Assembly (NCBI RefSeq): GCF_025837155.1
Contig: NZ_CP107549.1
Coordinates: 3,906,001 to 3,970,000 of the forward strand
DNA from: Pseudomonas sp. Z8(2022)
Lineage (GTDB): Bacteria; Pseudomonadota; Gammaproteobacteria; Pseudomonadales; Pseudomonadaceae
Length of the DNA stretch: 64,000 bases
Direction of reading: 5' to 3'
The translations under genes and the position numbers were made by a program. A model generated the notes under the pieces. It was not told the origin of the DNA and made no database searches. It worked only from the letters and a program-made list of their open reading frames with translations. Of this stretch, positions 1 through 11,773 are shown one piece after another; position 1 is the stretch's first letter; the number at the start of each line of letters is the position of its first letter.

Positions 1-3135
<3,135 letters not shown>

Positions 3136-3247
3136 AGGGGAAACTCTCACCAGTCTGCCTAGACTTCAGGCAAATTACTTTCTAATTCAATTACTTAAAC
3201 CCAAAAAGCGGGCACGGGCCAGCTTTGCACAGGGCAAAAGGGAGGTC

Positions 3248-3276
3248 ATTGTACATATCCACCCATGACGCCACAA
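3248..3276 (-). promoter_or_regulatory. candidate sigma-70 promoter of gltB
   Basis: On the minus strand, TTGTGG (3271-3276) is followed by a 17-base spacer and TACAAT (3248-3253). The predicted transcript starts near 3241 and gives a 5' leader of about 105 bases. The -10 box differs from consensus at one base; the -35 keeps only TTG. Inferred from sequence alone. Confidence 0.45.
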
Positions 3277-3325
3277 ACTTTCGTGACGAGGGGGTGAAAA
3301 TTTATGTCGCAAAAACGAAGGATAA

Positions 3326-3357
3326 GACTGCAAGGTCATGCTAACGACCTTGCAGTC
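3326..3357 (-). terminator. intrinsic terminator after the DamX-like gene
   Basis: A perfect 12-base inverted repeat (GACTGCAAGGTC / GACCTTGCAGTC, 8-base loop) lies 18 bases downstream of the minus-strand stop at 3375. On the minus strand a T-rich tract containing TTTTT follows. It would end the pilM-aroK-aroB-damX-like transcript before gltB. Confidence 0.65.
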
Positions 3358-3374
3358 ATCTTGACGCAGAGCGT

Positions 3375-4949
3375 TTAGCGGCTCATTTCCTGCTGGATAC
3401 TGCCCAATGTACGAGGCCAGGGTTTGCCTGCCTGCAGCTTGGCAGGCAAGGTTTTCACTGCGGCCTGGGCAGCATCGCGACTGGCGAAGCTACCGTAGGT
3501 CAGTACATACAGCGGCTGGCCCTGATGCGTCTTCTTGAAGTAGCGATATTCGCTGCCCCCCTCACGCACCAACGCCTGAATGTTGGCCTCCGAACGCGAA
3601 CCGACCACCTGCAGGGCGTAACGGGACGCCGGCTGCTGGGCATACCAGCTTCCTGCCGCACCGCTTGAGGCCACGACCGGCGCTGCGGCGGGTTTGGGAG
3701 CAGACACAGGGCTCGGGGCCGGGGCTGCAGGTTTGGCCACCACGGGCTCAGGCTGCTTTGCAGGTGCAGGTGCAGGTGCAGGTGCAGGTGCAGGTGCAGG
3801 TGCAGGTGCAGCAGCGATTGGAGCCGATGGCAGTGTCACTGTCGAGGGTTCGAGCGACGCTGGCGGCTCAAAGTTATTCAGCTCTTCACCTGCGGCCTCG
3901 GCCAATGGCTGGCGAATCACTGTCTGCGATTCCCCCACCAGCGGCAAAGGCAGCGGCTGGCTGCCACCCGCAAACTCGATGGCCGGCGTACGACTCTCGG
4001 ATACAGAAGCCTGAGCCGGCTCCTCAGCCTCGACCGCCGAACTGGAGGACTGCAAAGGTAGCGATGTATTGCTGGCTACCGGCGCATGCGTGGAGGACTC
4101 GCGCCCCTGCATGAACCAGGCAGCTGCGACGCCGATCAGGACGACCGCCAGTGCCAGCAGATGCTTCCTAGGCAACGCGAAACCGCCGCCTGCGGCACCA
4201 CGGCCCGCCGCGCGCTGTGCAAGCATCTGCTCGACCAGCAACTCACGCGCTTCGTGATTGATCGCTCCCGGCCACCCCTGAGAGCGCACATGAATTTCCT
4301 CGATCTGCTCATCGCTCAACAACTCGATGTCCTGACCGGCCCCTTCCAGCCGCTGAGCGAGATAATCGCGCGTTTCATCCTCGCTATAGGGCTGCAGCTC
4401 GATCGCGTGGTAGCACTCCTCACCATTCGCCAGAGCCTCCAGTCGAGCCAACAGCTCATGCTCTGCGAACAGAAAAACATGTGGCCGCCCTTCGCTGCCC
4501 CCCGCGGCGAGCACCAGTAGATTCTTCAGCGCGACATCATCCAGCTGCTGCGCATCATCGACCAGCAGGTATACCTCCTGTCCCGTCAGCGCCAACTGCC
4601 CAACCTGCGCCAGAATCGAGCGCACGTCGGCCTGAGCGATGGACAAACCTTGCGCGACTTGTCGCAGCAAAGCCTCGCTACTGGCGGCACCCTGCGCAAT
4701 GACGATGCTTTGCACCGCCTGCTTGTTGGTACTGGCGACCAGCGCCTGACGCAGCAGCGTCTTGCCGCTGCCCTCCGGGCCGACTACCGCCAGCAGAAGC
4801 TGGCTGTAGCGCGCAAGATGATGCAATTGCCCCAGCACCGGCTTGCGTTGCGCCGGAAAGAACTTGAAGCCGGGCACGCGTGGCGCAAAAGGGTCGTGGC
4901 TGAACTGGTAATGGGCCAGGAAAGCTTCGTCAGCATGCAAACTGGTCAT
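3375..4949 (-). CDS. DamX-like SPOR-domain protein with N-terminal P-loop ATPase domain
   Basis: 524 residues. Residues 1-240 form an ExeA/AAA-type ATPase with Walker A GPEGSGKT (57-64) and Walker B VYLLVDDAQ (about 126-134). One membrane helix follows at about 263-281. Then comes a long Pro/Ala-rich linker, including an Ala-Pro run at about 381-399, and a C-terminal SPOR domain (about 443-520) that should bind septal peptidoglycan. The topology is thus cytoplasmic ATPase, membrane anchor, periplasmic SPOR. The position after aroK-aroB matches damX of E. coli, so a role in cell division is inferred. The gene starts 10 bases after the aroB stop. A hexanucleotide repeat encodes the Ala-Pro run. 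Confidence 0.9.
   Translation of the reverse strand: MTSLHADEAFLAHYQFSHDPFAPRVPGFKFFPAQRKPVLGQLHHLARYSQLLLAVVGPEGSGKTLLRQALVASTNKQAVQSIVIAQGAASSEALLRQVAQGLSIAQADVRSILAQVGQLALTGQEVYLLVDDAQQLDDVALKNLLVLAAGGSEGRPHVFLFAEHELLARLEALANGEECYHAIELQPYSEDETRDYLAQRLEGAGQDIELLSDEQIEEIHVRSQGWPGAINHEARELLVEQMLAQRAAGRGAAGGGFALPRKHLLALAVVLIGVAAAWFMQGRESSTHAPVASNTSLPLQSSSSAVEAEEPAQASVSESRTPAIEFAGGSQPLPLPLVGESQTVIRQPLAEAAGEELNNFEPPASLEPSTVTLPSAPIAAAPAPAPAPAPAPAPAPAKQPEPVVAKPAAPAPSPVSAPKPAAAPVVASSGAAGSWYAQQPASRYALQVVGSRSEANIQALVREGGSEYRYFKKTHQGQPLYVLTYGSFASRDAAQAAVKTLPAKLQAGKPWPRTLGSIQQEMSR
3763..3810. repeat. hexanucleotide tandem repeat (GGTGCA)8 inside the DamX-like gene
   Basis: Eight perfect tandem copies of GGTGCA on the plus strand encode alternating Ala-Pro in the minus-strand protein. 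Six-base units can change copy number without a frameshift, so only the linker length would vary. Confidence 0.95.
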
Positions 4950-4959
4950 GAATCACTCT

Positions 4960-6063
4960 TCAAGAGTTGGACGACTGGGCCAGCGCAACGTAGTCGCTAC
5001 GCAGCGTGGCGTCGAGAATTTCGCGCGGGTAATCCGCAGTCACCACTGCCTCCCCCAGACGCTTGAGCAATACGAGGCGCAACTGGCCATCAAGCACCTT
5101 CTTGTCCACCGCCATATGCTCCAGAAAGCGCTCGGGCGTCATATCTTGAGGCGGCACCACCGGCAACCCGGCAGCCTGCAACAGGCGCACGCCGCGATTC
5201 CGATCCGCCTCCGACAACCAGCCGAGACGATGGGACATCTCCAGCGCCATCACCGTTCCGGCAGCAACCGCTTCACCGTGCAACCAAACACCATAGCCCT
5301 GCTCGGTCTCGATGGCATGACCGAAGGTGTGCCCTAGATTCAGAGTGGCCCGCACCCCCGACTCTCGCTCATCGGCGCCCACCACTCGCGCCTTGGCCGC
5401 ACAGGAGCGCTCGATCGCATAGGTCAGCGCAGCTCCGTCCAGAGTGCGCAGGGCAGCCATGTTTTCCTCGAGCCAAGTCAGGAAAGGCTCATCACAAATC
5501 AGGCCATACTTGATCACCTCAGCCAGACCAGCGGAAAGCTCACGCACCGGCAAGGTGTGCAGGCTGGCGGTATCGATCAGCACAGCCTTCGGCTGATAGA
5601 AGGCCCCGACCATGTTCTTGCCCAGCGGATGGTTGATCCCGGTCTTGCCTCCTACCGAAGAGTCCACCTGGGACAGCAGCGTCGTCGGCACCTGAATGAA
5701 ATCCACACCCCGCTGGTAACAGGCAGCCGCGAAGCCCGCCATGTCACCGATCACACCGCCGCCCAAGGCGATAACGGTCGTACGCCGATCATGCCGAGCC
5801 TTCAGCAACCCATCGAAAATCAGCTGCAGGGTTTCCCAGTTTTTGAATGACTCACCATCAGGCAACACGACCGAGTCAACCTTGAAGCCGTCCAGAGAAC
5901 GCTGCAGCGCATCGAGATAAAGAGGAGCAATGGTCTCATTGGTGACCACCGCCACCTGCCGCCCGGCGATATGACGCGCGAACAACTCGGATCGCGCCAG
6001 CAGGCCATCGCCGATATAAATGGGATAACTGCGCTCGCCGAGTTCAACGTGAAGAGTCTGCAT
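4960..6063 (-). CDS. aroB: 3-dehydroquinate synthase
   Basis: Second step of the shikimate pathway: NAD- and metal-dependent conversion of DAHP to 3-dehydroquinate in the cytoplasm. 367 residues, the usual length. Visible signatures are LPDGESFKNWETL, the NAD-binding GGGVIGDMAGFAAACYQRG, the PTTLLSQVDSSVGGKTGIN substrate/metal region, and NLGHTFGHAIE with metal-ligand histidines. ATG at 6063 is chosen by the family start MQTLHVELGERSYPI. It lies 51 bases after aroK and 10 before the SPOR gene, in the conserved aroK-aroB-damX order. Confidence 0.97.
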   Translation of the reverse strand: MQTLHVELGERSYPIYIGDGLLARSELFARHIAGRQVAVVTNETIAPLYLDALQRSLDGFKVDSVVLPDGESFKNWETLQLIFDGLLKARHDRRTTVIALGGGVIGDMAGFAAACYQRGVDFIQVPTTLLSQVDSSVGGKTGINHPLGKNMVGAFYQPKAVLIDTASLHTLPVRELSAGLAEVIKYGLICDEPFLTWLEENMAALRTLDGAALTYAIERSCAAKARVVGADERESGVRATLNLGHTFGHAIETEQGYGVWLHGEAVAAGTVMALEMSHRLGWLSEADRNRGVRLLQAAGLPVVPPQDMTPERFLEHMAVDKKVLDGQLRLVLLKRLGEAVVTADYPREILDATLRSDYVALAQSSNS

Positions 6064-6114
6064 GAGGCCCCCAGAATAGAAAGGCCCCTAGGATAGCGCA
6101 GTTCGCCCCGTGCT

Positions 6115-6633
6115 TTAACGGGGCGACAAGTCTTCCAGACGCGCGAGAATTTCCTGAACCACCATGCGCGGCGGACGCTCGTCCGTCTCGATGATGATGT
6201 CGGCAACCTCCCGGTAGAGAGGGTCACGAACAGCCATCAGATCCCTGAGCACCTGGGCCGGATTGGCTGTGCGCAAAAGCGGACGATTGCGGTCACGCGA
6301 CGTCCGGTCGATCTGCTGTTCCACAGAGGTATGCAGGTAAACGACTCGCCCCCCCGCATGCAGCGCCTGGCGATTCTCGGGCCTCATCACTGCACCGCCG
6401 CCAGTTGCCAGGACCAGGCCATCCTGACGAGAGAGTTCGGCGATTACCGCCTGCTCCCGCTCACGAAAACCCTGCTCGCCCTCGACATCGAAGATCCAGG
6501 GAATATCGGCACCCGTACGCTGCTCGATCTCCTTGTCGGAGTCCTTGAAAGGCAAGCGCAGTTCTTTGGCAAGCAAACGCCCGATGGTGCTCTTTCCAGC
6601 TCCCATCGGGCCAACGAGGATTACATTCCGCAC
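6115..6633 (-). CDS. aroK: shikimate kinase I
   Basis: Phosphorylates shikimate with ATP. 172 residues; Walker A GPMGAGKST (8-16), shikimate-binding Asp in FKDSDKE (31-33), FREREQ arginine, and the GGGAV glycine triplet at about 79-81. The start is GTG at 6633, five bases after the pilQ stop, and is supported by the family N-terminus. No strong ribosome site is visible, so translation is probably coupled to pilQ. Confidence 0.96.
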   Translation of the reverse strand: MRNVILVGPMGAGKSTIGRLLAKELRLPFKDSDKEIEQRTGADIPWIFDVEGEQGFREREQAVIAELSRQDGLVLATGGGAVMRPENRQALHAGGRVVYLHTSVEQQIDRTSRDRNRPLLRTANPAQVLRDLMAVRDPLYREVADIIIETDERPPRMVVQEILARLEDLSPR

Positions 6634-6638
6634 TTAGG

Positions 6639-8759
6639 TCATCGATTCACGGCAATGGCTTGGTTGTTCATGATGCGCGGAGTGATGAAAACCAGCAACT
6701 CGGCCTTGTTGTCGCTGACGATGTCACGACGGAATACTCGGCCCAGGAATGGCAGGTCACCAAGGAATGGGACTTTCTCTACACCCTTGGTCTGGGTGTT
6801 GGAGAACACCCCGCCGATCACAATGGTCTCGCCATCATTGACCAGTACCTTGGCATTGACTTCGTTCTTGTTGATCGGCGGCACCCCGTTCAGGGCCCGG
6901 GCGAAATCTGGCGCATCCTTGGTTACCTTCACCTCCATGATGATGCGATTATCCGGAGTGATCTGAGGAGTAACCTCCAGGGAGAGAGCCGCCTCTTTGA
7001 AGGATGTACTGGTCGCGCCACTAGAGCTGGCTTCCTGATAGGGAACTTCCTGCCCCTTCAAGATTTTCGCCGTCTCTTTGTCCGAAGTAACAACCTTGGG
7101 CTGGGAGACAATCTCGCCATTACCGGTCTTCTCCATGGCCGACAGCTGTAGATCCAGCGTCACATTGTCGGTAAGGAAGCCGATGCCTATACCCGAAGTA
7201 CTGCCGAGAACCCCCATATCGACGAAGGGCACAGGAGCCACACCATCCTGCAGCGAAACGTTGCCTACCGTATCGGTGCCCGGCAAATAGACCTGCCCGC
7301 TATCATTATCGAAGGATGTCGCGCCGTCCTTGCCGTAAACGCTCCAGTTTCCGCGACGAGTTGCCCCGCCCCAACGCACGCCCAAGGCCTTGTCATAATC
7401 CACGTTGGCCTCGACGATACGCGCCTCGATCATTACCTGACGCACAGGAATGTCAAGCTGGGCAATGATACGCCGCAGCTCATCCAGACGATCTTGCGTC
7501 TGGTAAGCAATGATGCTGTTGGTACGCTCATCAACCGTTACAGAACCACGGACATCTGATGATGCACCATCAGCACTTGTGACCGACTGAAACAGCTTCG
7601 CCATATCAGCAGCCTTCGCATAATTCACCTGAATCAACTCACGACGCAGGGGAGCGAGCTCGGCAATCTGCTTCTGCGATTCCAACTCCTGACGCTCGCG
7701 AGCAGCAATTTCGTCCGCTGGCGCCACCAAGAGAACATTACCAACCTGGCGCTTATCGAGCCCTTTGGTCTTCAGCACCAGGTCCAGCGCCTGATCCCAA
7801 GGCACATTCTGCAGACGCAGTGTGATGTTGCCCGCGACAGTATCACTGGCTACCAGATTCAGATCGGTAAAATCAGCAATCAACTGCAGAACGGATCGTA
7901 CATCGATATCCTGGAAGTTCAGCGACAGCTTCTCCCCGGTATATGCAAAACGCTCAGCATTACGACGCTCAACATCGTCCTGACTCAGCGGCTTCACACT
8001 CAGAGTAAGCTTGTTTTCAGTCTGATATGCCAGGTAATCATATATACCGACCGGTTCAATCAGGATGCTGGTCTTGTCCGCACCGCCTGTTGCGCTTACA
8101 AACTGAACCGGAGTCGCGAAGTCCTTCACATCAAGGCGAACCCGCAGAGACTCGGGCAGTTCGGTCTTGGCGAAATCAAGCCGGATTTTACCGCCCTGCT
8201 CTTGGATGTCCGGGCTTACAGACGCATCAGAAAGCGTGATGACAACATTGCCCTCGCCCTGCTCGCCACGCTGAAAGTCTATATTGCTGATGGACTTCGG
8301 TTGCAAGCCATAGGATTTCTTGGGCGCCGGCTGGGCAACGGCAGTCGTGGCCGCAGCATTTGGACGAGCACTTGCAGCAGACGACTCACCAACCAGAACG
8401 AACAGGTCACTGCCTTCAACTCGAGTGCTATAAGGTGCCAGATTATTCAGATTGACAATCAGGCGAGTACGGTCCTTGGCCTCGACGATGGTAACGCTGC
8501 GCGCGTTGCCTACGCCAAGCTCCCGGTTTTTCGACCCAAGCTTGTTGGCCACCCCCGGCAGATCCAGAGCGATTCGGGCAGGCTGCTCGATCGTATAGCC
8601 TCGCGGAGCAGTCACCGGCTCATCGAAGGAAAGCTTCAGCTCAACCCTGTCGCCGGGCAGGCTGGCCACATCAAGACCTTGTAGATTGGCCGCCAATATG
8701 GAGGGCGACAGCAGTGCCGCCATCAGGGCGACGCTAAGACGCGAAAGAGAGCCATTCAT
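6639..8759 (-). CDS. pilQ: type IV pilus outer-membrane secretin
   Basis: Forms the outer-membrane channel through which the type IV pilus passes. The N-terminal signal peptide is MNGSLSRLSVALMAALL with probable cleavage after SILAA. Two AMIN-type periplasmic peptidoglycan-binding segments follow, then the secretin N0/N1 domains (KLSLNFQDIDVRSVLQLIADF), and the C-terminal secretin domain with VPYQEASSSGATST and VPFLGDLPFLGRVFRR. I chose the ATG at 8759 (706 aa) because it begins the signal peptide as in relatives and has GGGA upstream. An in-frame ATG at 8798, which adds 13 residues and has GGAG upstream, is also possible. Fourth after pilM in the operon. Confidence 0.96.
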   Translation of the reverse strand: MNGSLSRLSVALMAALLSPSILAANLQGLDVASLPGDRVELKLSFDEPVTAPRGYTIEQPARIALDLPGVANKLGSKNRELGVGNARSVTIVEAKDRTRLIVNLNNLAPYSTRVEGSDLFVLVGESSAASARPNAAATTAVAQPAPKKSYGLQPKSISNIDFQRGEQGEGNVVITLSDASVSPDIQEQGGKIRLDFAKTELPESLRVRLDVKDFATPVQFVSATGGADKTSILIEPVGIYDYLAYQTENKLTLSVKPLSQDDVERRNAERFAYTGEKLSLNFQDIDVRSVLQLIADFTDLNLVASDTVAGNITLRLQNVPWDQALDLVLKTKGLDKRQVGNVLLVAPADEIAARERQELESQKQIAELAPLRRELIQVNYAKAADMAKLFQSVTSADGASSDVRGSVTVDERTNSIIAYQTQDRLDELRRIIAQLDIPVRQVMIEARIVEANVDYDKALGVRWGGATRRGNWSVYGKDGATSFDNDSGQVYLPGTDTVGNVSLQDGVAPVPFVDMGVLGSTSGIGIGFLTDNVTLDLQLSAMEKTGNGEIVSQPKVVTSDKETAKILKGQEVPYQEASSSGATSTSFKEAALSLEVTPQITPDNRIIMEVKVTKDAPDFARALNGVPPINKNEVNAKVLVNDGETIVIGGVFSNTQTKGVEKVPFLGDLPFLGRVFRRDIVSDNKAELLVFITPRIMNNQAIAVNR

Positions 8760-8814
8760 TTTCGTATCCCGTTTGGCAGACAGATTATTTATATTCATTC
8801 GTTAAATCACTCCG

Positions 8815-9342
8815 TCAGGAGCGCTCCTTCAAGGAAAGGCTGCGTGGTCGCTCAAGCCAGCCACCTTCGCCATCCGGCACAATTTCCATAACGTCGATTT
8901 TGGATTCGTCGATCACAAGCACCTTGCCGTGATTACGCCCCAAATAATCGCCCACTTTGACGCGATGAACGCCACCGGCTCCATTAACCAGAGCAAAAAG
9001 CTCTCGATCGTTCCTGAGTGTCCCAACCATTTCAAAGGTCTCGATATTGAAACCTTCGAGAAACTGCTTGACCCGAGACTCATCAGGTTTGATTTCCTGA
9101 GAGCCTTTCTGCCTGGCCACCACGTCTATCTTTACTGGTGGCTGGAACGGGCTACGCAACGACGCCGCTCGATAGGTAAAACTCTCATACGGCTGGAATG
9201 TTGGCAGCGGCTCGATCGCCCCCTTCGGCTTGGCACGAACTTCATCCATGTAGTTACGCAGGTCAGCAAAATCACCACTGGAACCACAGCCAGCGAGAGC
9301 GGACAAACTCACCACCAGAAGCACACGATAGAAACTCATCAT
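8815..9342 (-). CDS. pilP: type IV pilus inner-membrane/periplasmic lipoprotein
   Basis: 175 residues. The N-terminal signal ends in the lipobox LAGC, making Cys19 the lipidation site. The PilP domain follows (SPFQPP and the C-terminal beta-sandwich with VKVGDYLGRNHGKVLVI). PilP links the PilMNO inner-membrane complex to the PilQ secretin. It overlaps the pilO stop by 4 bases. A tandem ATGATG leaves the exact first codon (9342 or 9339) open. Confidence 0.96.
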   Translation of the reverse strand: MMSFYRVLLVVSLSALAGCGSSGDFADLRNYMDEVRAKPKGAIEPLPTFQPYESFTYRAASLRSPFQPPVKIDVVARQKGSQEIKPDESRVKQFLEGFNIETFEMVGTLRNDRELFALVNGAGGVHRVKVGDYLGRNHGKVLVIDESKIDVMEIVPDGEGGWLERPRSLSLKERS

Positions 9343-9959
9343 TGAGCCCCCTTATCGTTATAGCGGTAGGTCTTTGCCATTATCTGCATGCTCAGGCGGC
9401 TGGAACTATCGGCACTAGCCGGCGCCAACTGGAAATCATGCAACGTCACAATACGAGGCAAACTGGCTACACCACTGACAAAGGTTGCAAGATCGTGATA
9501 ACCGCCACTTACCTTTATCTGAATGGGTAGTTCTATATAGAACTGCTGAGCAACTTCGGGCAGCAACTTGATCTCTTCGAACTCCAGACCACTGCCCAAG
9601 CCCGTACGGGTAATATCCTCCAAGAGCCCTGGAACCTCGGTATCACTCGGCAGCTGCCGCAATAGCGCGCCGAACGAAACTTCCATTTCCTGCATTTGCT
9701 CCTTGTATGCTTCCAGATTCGCTGCCTGAAAAGCCTTGGTAGAAAACTGCTGCTTGAGCGTCTCTTCTTCGCTCTGGCGTTGTTCCAGAAGACTCTGAAG
9801 ATCTTTCAAGTGAAAGTTGTACCCCAGCCCAAGCACCACCAGAAGCAGCAGCACGCCCGCTATGAACTTAACTGCCGCCGGCCAGGAGCCGACATTGTTC
9901 ATATCCAGATCATTGAGGTCGACGCTGCGCAGACTCTCAAGAGAACTTTTAATACTCAT
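9339..9959 (-). CDS. pilO: type IV pilus alignment protein PilO
   Basis: 206 residues: a short cytoplasmic N-terminus, one membrane helix (about 29-47, FIAGVLLLLVVLGLGY), a coiled coil (about 50-90) and a ferredoxin-like periplasmic domain. It forms heterodimers with PilN. It overlaps pilN by 4 bases and pilP by 4 bases, consistent with fixed stoichiometry in the PilMNOP subcomplex. Confidence 0.96.
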   Translation of the reverse strand: MSIKSSLESLRSVDLNDLDMNNVGSWPAAVKFIAGVLLLLVVLGLGYNFHLKDLQSLLEQRQSEEETLKQQFSTKAFQAANLEAYKEQMQEMEVSFGALLRQLPSDTEVPGLLEDITRTGLGSGLEFEEIKLLPEVAQQFYIELPIQIKVSGGYHDLATFVSGVASLPRIVTLHDFQLAPASADSSSRLSMQIMAKTYRYNDKGAQ

Positions 9960-10528
9960 CGCGCCGCCTCCGTTTGTTCCTGATCAGGCTGAGTCTGCTG
10001 AACCGTTAGCTGGAACACGTTTGCCTGATCCAAAGCGCCTGCCGTAACAGCTTTCACCTCAGTCAGGTTGGGGGCGGTCAACCAATCAGAACCATCCAGG
10101 TTACGCATGAGGTTTGAAACTCGATTGTTGGACTCGGCAGCACCGACAATCGCGATGCTTTTACCGGTCATCTTGACACTGGTGAAGTACACACCATCAG
10201 GCAAGGTTCTGACCAACTGATCGAACACACGACCAATAATCGGGCGGTTACCCTGCAGGTCCTGAATGATCTTCATACGCTCCAGCAGTTGCTGACGACG
10301 CGTTTTCAGCTCACTGATTTCCTTGATGCGCGCATCCAGAACAGCGATTTCCTTCTTGATGAAGTCATTGCGAGCGTTCTGATTGCTGATCGCGGCGTTA
10401 AGAAATTGATCACCGAGAAAGACCAACCCGGCAGCGACGATGAAAACACCCACCAGACTGACCAGAAAGCGCTGCTTGCGCTCTTCACGCAACTGCTCGC
10501 GCCAGGGAAGTAAGTTAATCCGCGCCAT
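9956..10528 (-). CDS. pilN: type IV pilus alignment protein PilN
   Basis: 190 residues. The N-terminal INLLPWR motif (4-10), which docks into the cytoplasmic PilM, is intact. One membrane helix (about 22-40) is followed by a coiled coil and a periplasmic fold. It shares one base with the pilM stop and overlaps pilO by four. Confidence 0.96.
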   Translation of the reverse strand: MARINLLPWREQLREERKQRFLVSLVGVFIVAAGLVFLGDQFLNAAISNQNARNDFIKKEIAVLDARIKEISELKTRRQQLLERMKIIQDLQGNRPIIGRVFDQLVRTLPDGVYFTSVKMTGKSIAIVGAAESNNRVSNLMRNLDGSDWLTAPNLTEVKAVTAGALDQANVFQLTVQQTQPDQEQTEAAR

Positions 10529-11592
10529 CAGTCGAAACTCCTCATCGCCAGACCACAGGCAATCATCAGTGCCGGCGCATCACTGGCCAGCGCCCCGGCG
10601 TTGACCTTGCTGCTGAGCGCCATATCGGCAAAGGGATTGGCCACCAGCGTCTGCGTACCGATCTTCTGCTGAATCAGCCGGTCGAGATCGGGAATGGACG
10701 CAGTACCGCCAGCCAGAAGGATGTAGTCGACATCGTTGAACTGCCCGGCGGCGAAGAAGAACTGCAGCGAACGGGAAACCTGTTGAACGACAGCCTCTTT
10801 GAACGGTTGCAACACCTCGCTGTCGTAGTCATCTGGAAGACCACCTTGCTTCTTGGCAAGGCCAGCTTCCTCGACAGACAGTCCATAGCGCCGCTGAATT
10901 TCCTCAGTCAGCTGCTTGCCACCGAAGAGCTGTTCACGGGTATAGATGGTGCGACCATTGTGCAGAACACTGAGCGTGGTCATGGTGGCGCCGATATCGA
11001 CCACTGCGACCGTCAACTCATCATGCGCTCCGCCCAGCTGCGCCTCCACCAGACTGTAGGCACGCTCCAGAGCGTACGCCTCGACGTCCACCACTTTGGC
11101 GGTCAGGCCGGCGAGCGCCAGCGCAGCCTCACGGACTTCGACGTTCTCCTTGCGGCATGCGGCCAGAAGCACCTCGACGCGCTCGGGGTTGCGCGGAGCC
11201 GGACCCTGAACTTCAAAATCGATGGCGACTTCTTCCAGCGGATAGGGAATGTACTGGTCAGCCTCGATCTTCAGCTGATTTTCCAGATCATCCTCGGAAA
11301 GCCCGGCTTCCATCTCGATGGTCTTGGTGATGACAGCCGAACCGGCAACGGCGACAGCCGCTGCCTTGACGCCACTCTTGGCCTTGGCCAAAACGCGGGA
11401 AAGCGCCTGACCGACCCCCTCCAGCTCGGCAATGTTCTTTTCAACCACAGCATTTGGAGGAAGCGGCTCGACAGCGTAAGCCTCTACCTTGTAGCGGCTT
11501 CCCGAGCGACTCAATTCGAGGAGCTTGACCGAAGTCGAGCTGATATCGATCCCCAGCAGCGTATTCGCTTTCTTAGTGAAGAGCCCTAGCAC
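10528..11592 (-). CDS. pilM: type IV pilus actin-like protein PilM
   Basis: 354 residues with the actin/FtsA fold: LLGIDISSTSVKLLEL phosphate-1 loop near the N-terminus, VAVVDIGATMTTLSVL (phosphate 2) and ILLAGGTASIPDLDRL (adenosine motif). Cytoplasmic partner of PilN and first gene of the pilMNOPQ-aroKB run. The start codon is GTG at 11592 with AGGA eight bases upstream; the family N-terminus MLGLF supports it. Confidence 0.96.
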   Translation of the reverse strand: MLGLFTKKANTLLGIDISSTSVKLLELSRSGSRYKVEAYAVEPLPPNAVVEKNIAELEGVGQALSRVLAKAKSGVKAAAVAVAGSAVITKTIEMEAGLSEDDLENQLKIEADQYIPYPLEEVAIDFEVQGPAPRNPERVEVLLAACRKENVEVREAALALAGLTAKVVDVEAYALERAYSLVEAQLGGAHDELTVAVVDIGATMTTLSVLHNGRTIYTREQLFGGKQLTEEIQRRYGLSVEEAGLAKKQGGLPDDYDSEVLQPFKEAVVQQVSRSLQFFFAAGQFNDVDYILLAGGTASIPDLDRLIQQKIGTQTLVANPFADMALSSKVNAGALASDAPALMIACGLAMRSFD

Positions 11593-11644
11593 GACCGTTT
11601 TCCTATTGGCATCCGCGACTTACGGACTATTTATGTTTTTCCAC

Positions 11645-11673
11645 ATTAAATATCAGTCTTGACAGAAGCGCAA
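11645..11673 (-). promoter_or_regulatory. candidate sigma-70 promoter of the pilM operon
   Basis: Minus strand TTGCGC (11668-11673), 17-base spacer, TTTAAT (11645-11650). Transcription would start about 45 bases upstream of the pilM GTG. Both boxes are close to consensus. Confidence 0.5.
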
Positions 11674-11698
11674 ATGGCTCCCCGGGAAAAAAAACGCT

Positions 11699-11704
11699 TA
11701 TAAT
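11699..11704 (+). promoter_or_regulatory. candidate -10 box of ponA
   Basis: A perfect TATAAT ends 69 bases before the ponA start. No convincing -35 lies 16-18 bases upstream; a TTGACA at 11659-11664 is too far away at 34 bases. Confidence 0.35.
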
Positions 11705-11773
11705 GTGATCAGCTTTTCCCTTTTTGCCTCGACTCCTGCTTAACTCATTCTTTTACTTGGAATTCCGAACATT

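Noticed and set aside
3763..3810. Short-period repeat considered as a CRISPR or regulatory array
   Set aside because: The unit is six bases with no spacers and lies in frame within a coding region.
11659..11704. TTGACA and TATAAT upstream of ponA as one promoter
   Set aside because: The two boxes are 34 bases apart, twice the allowed spacing.
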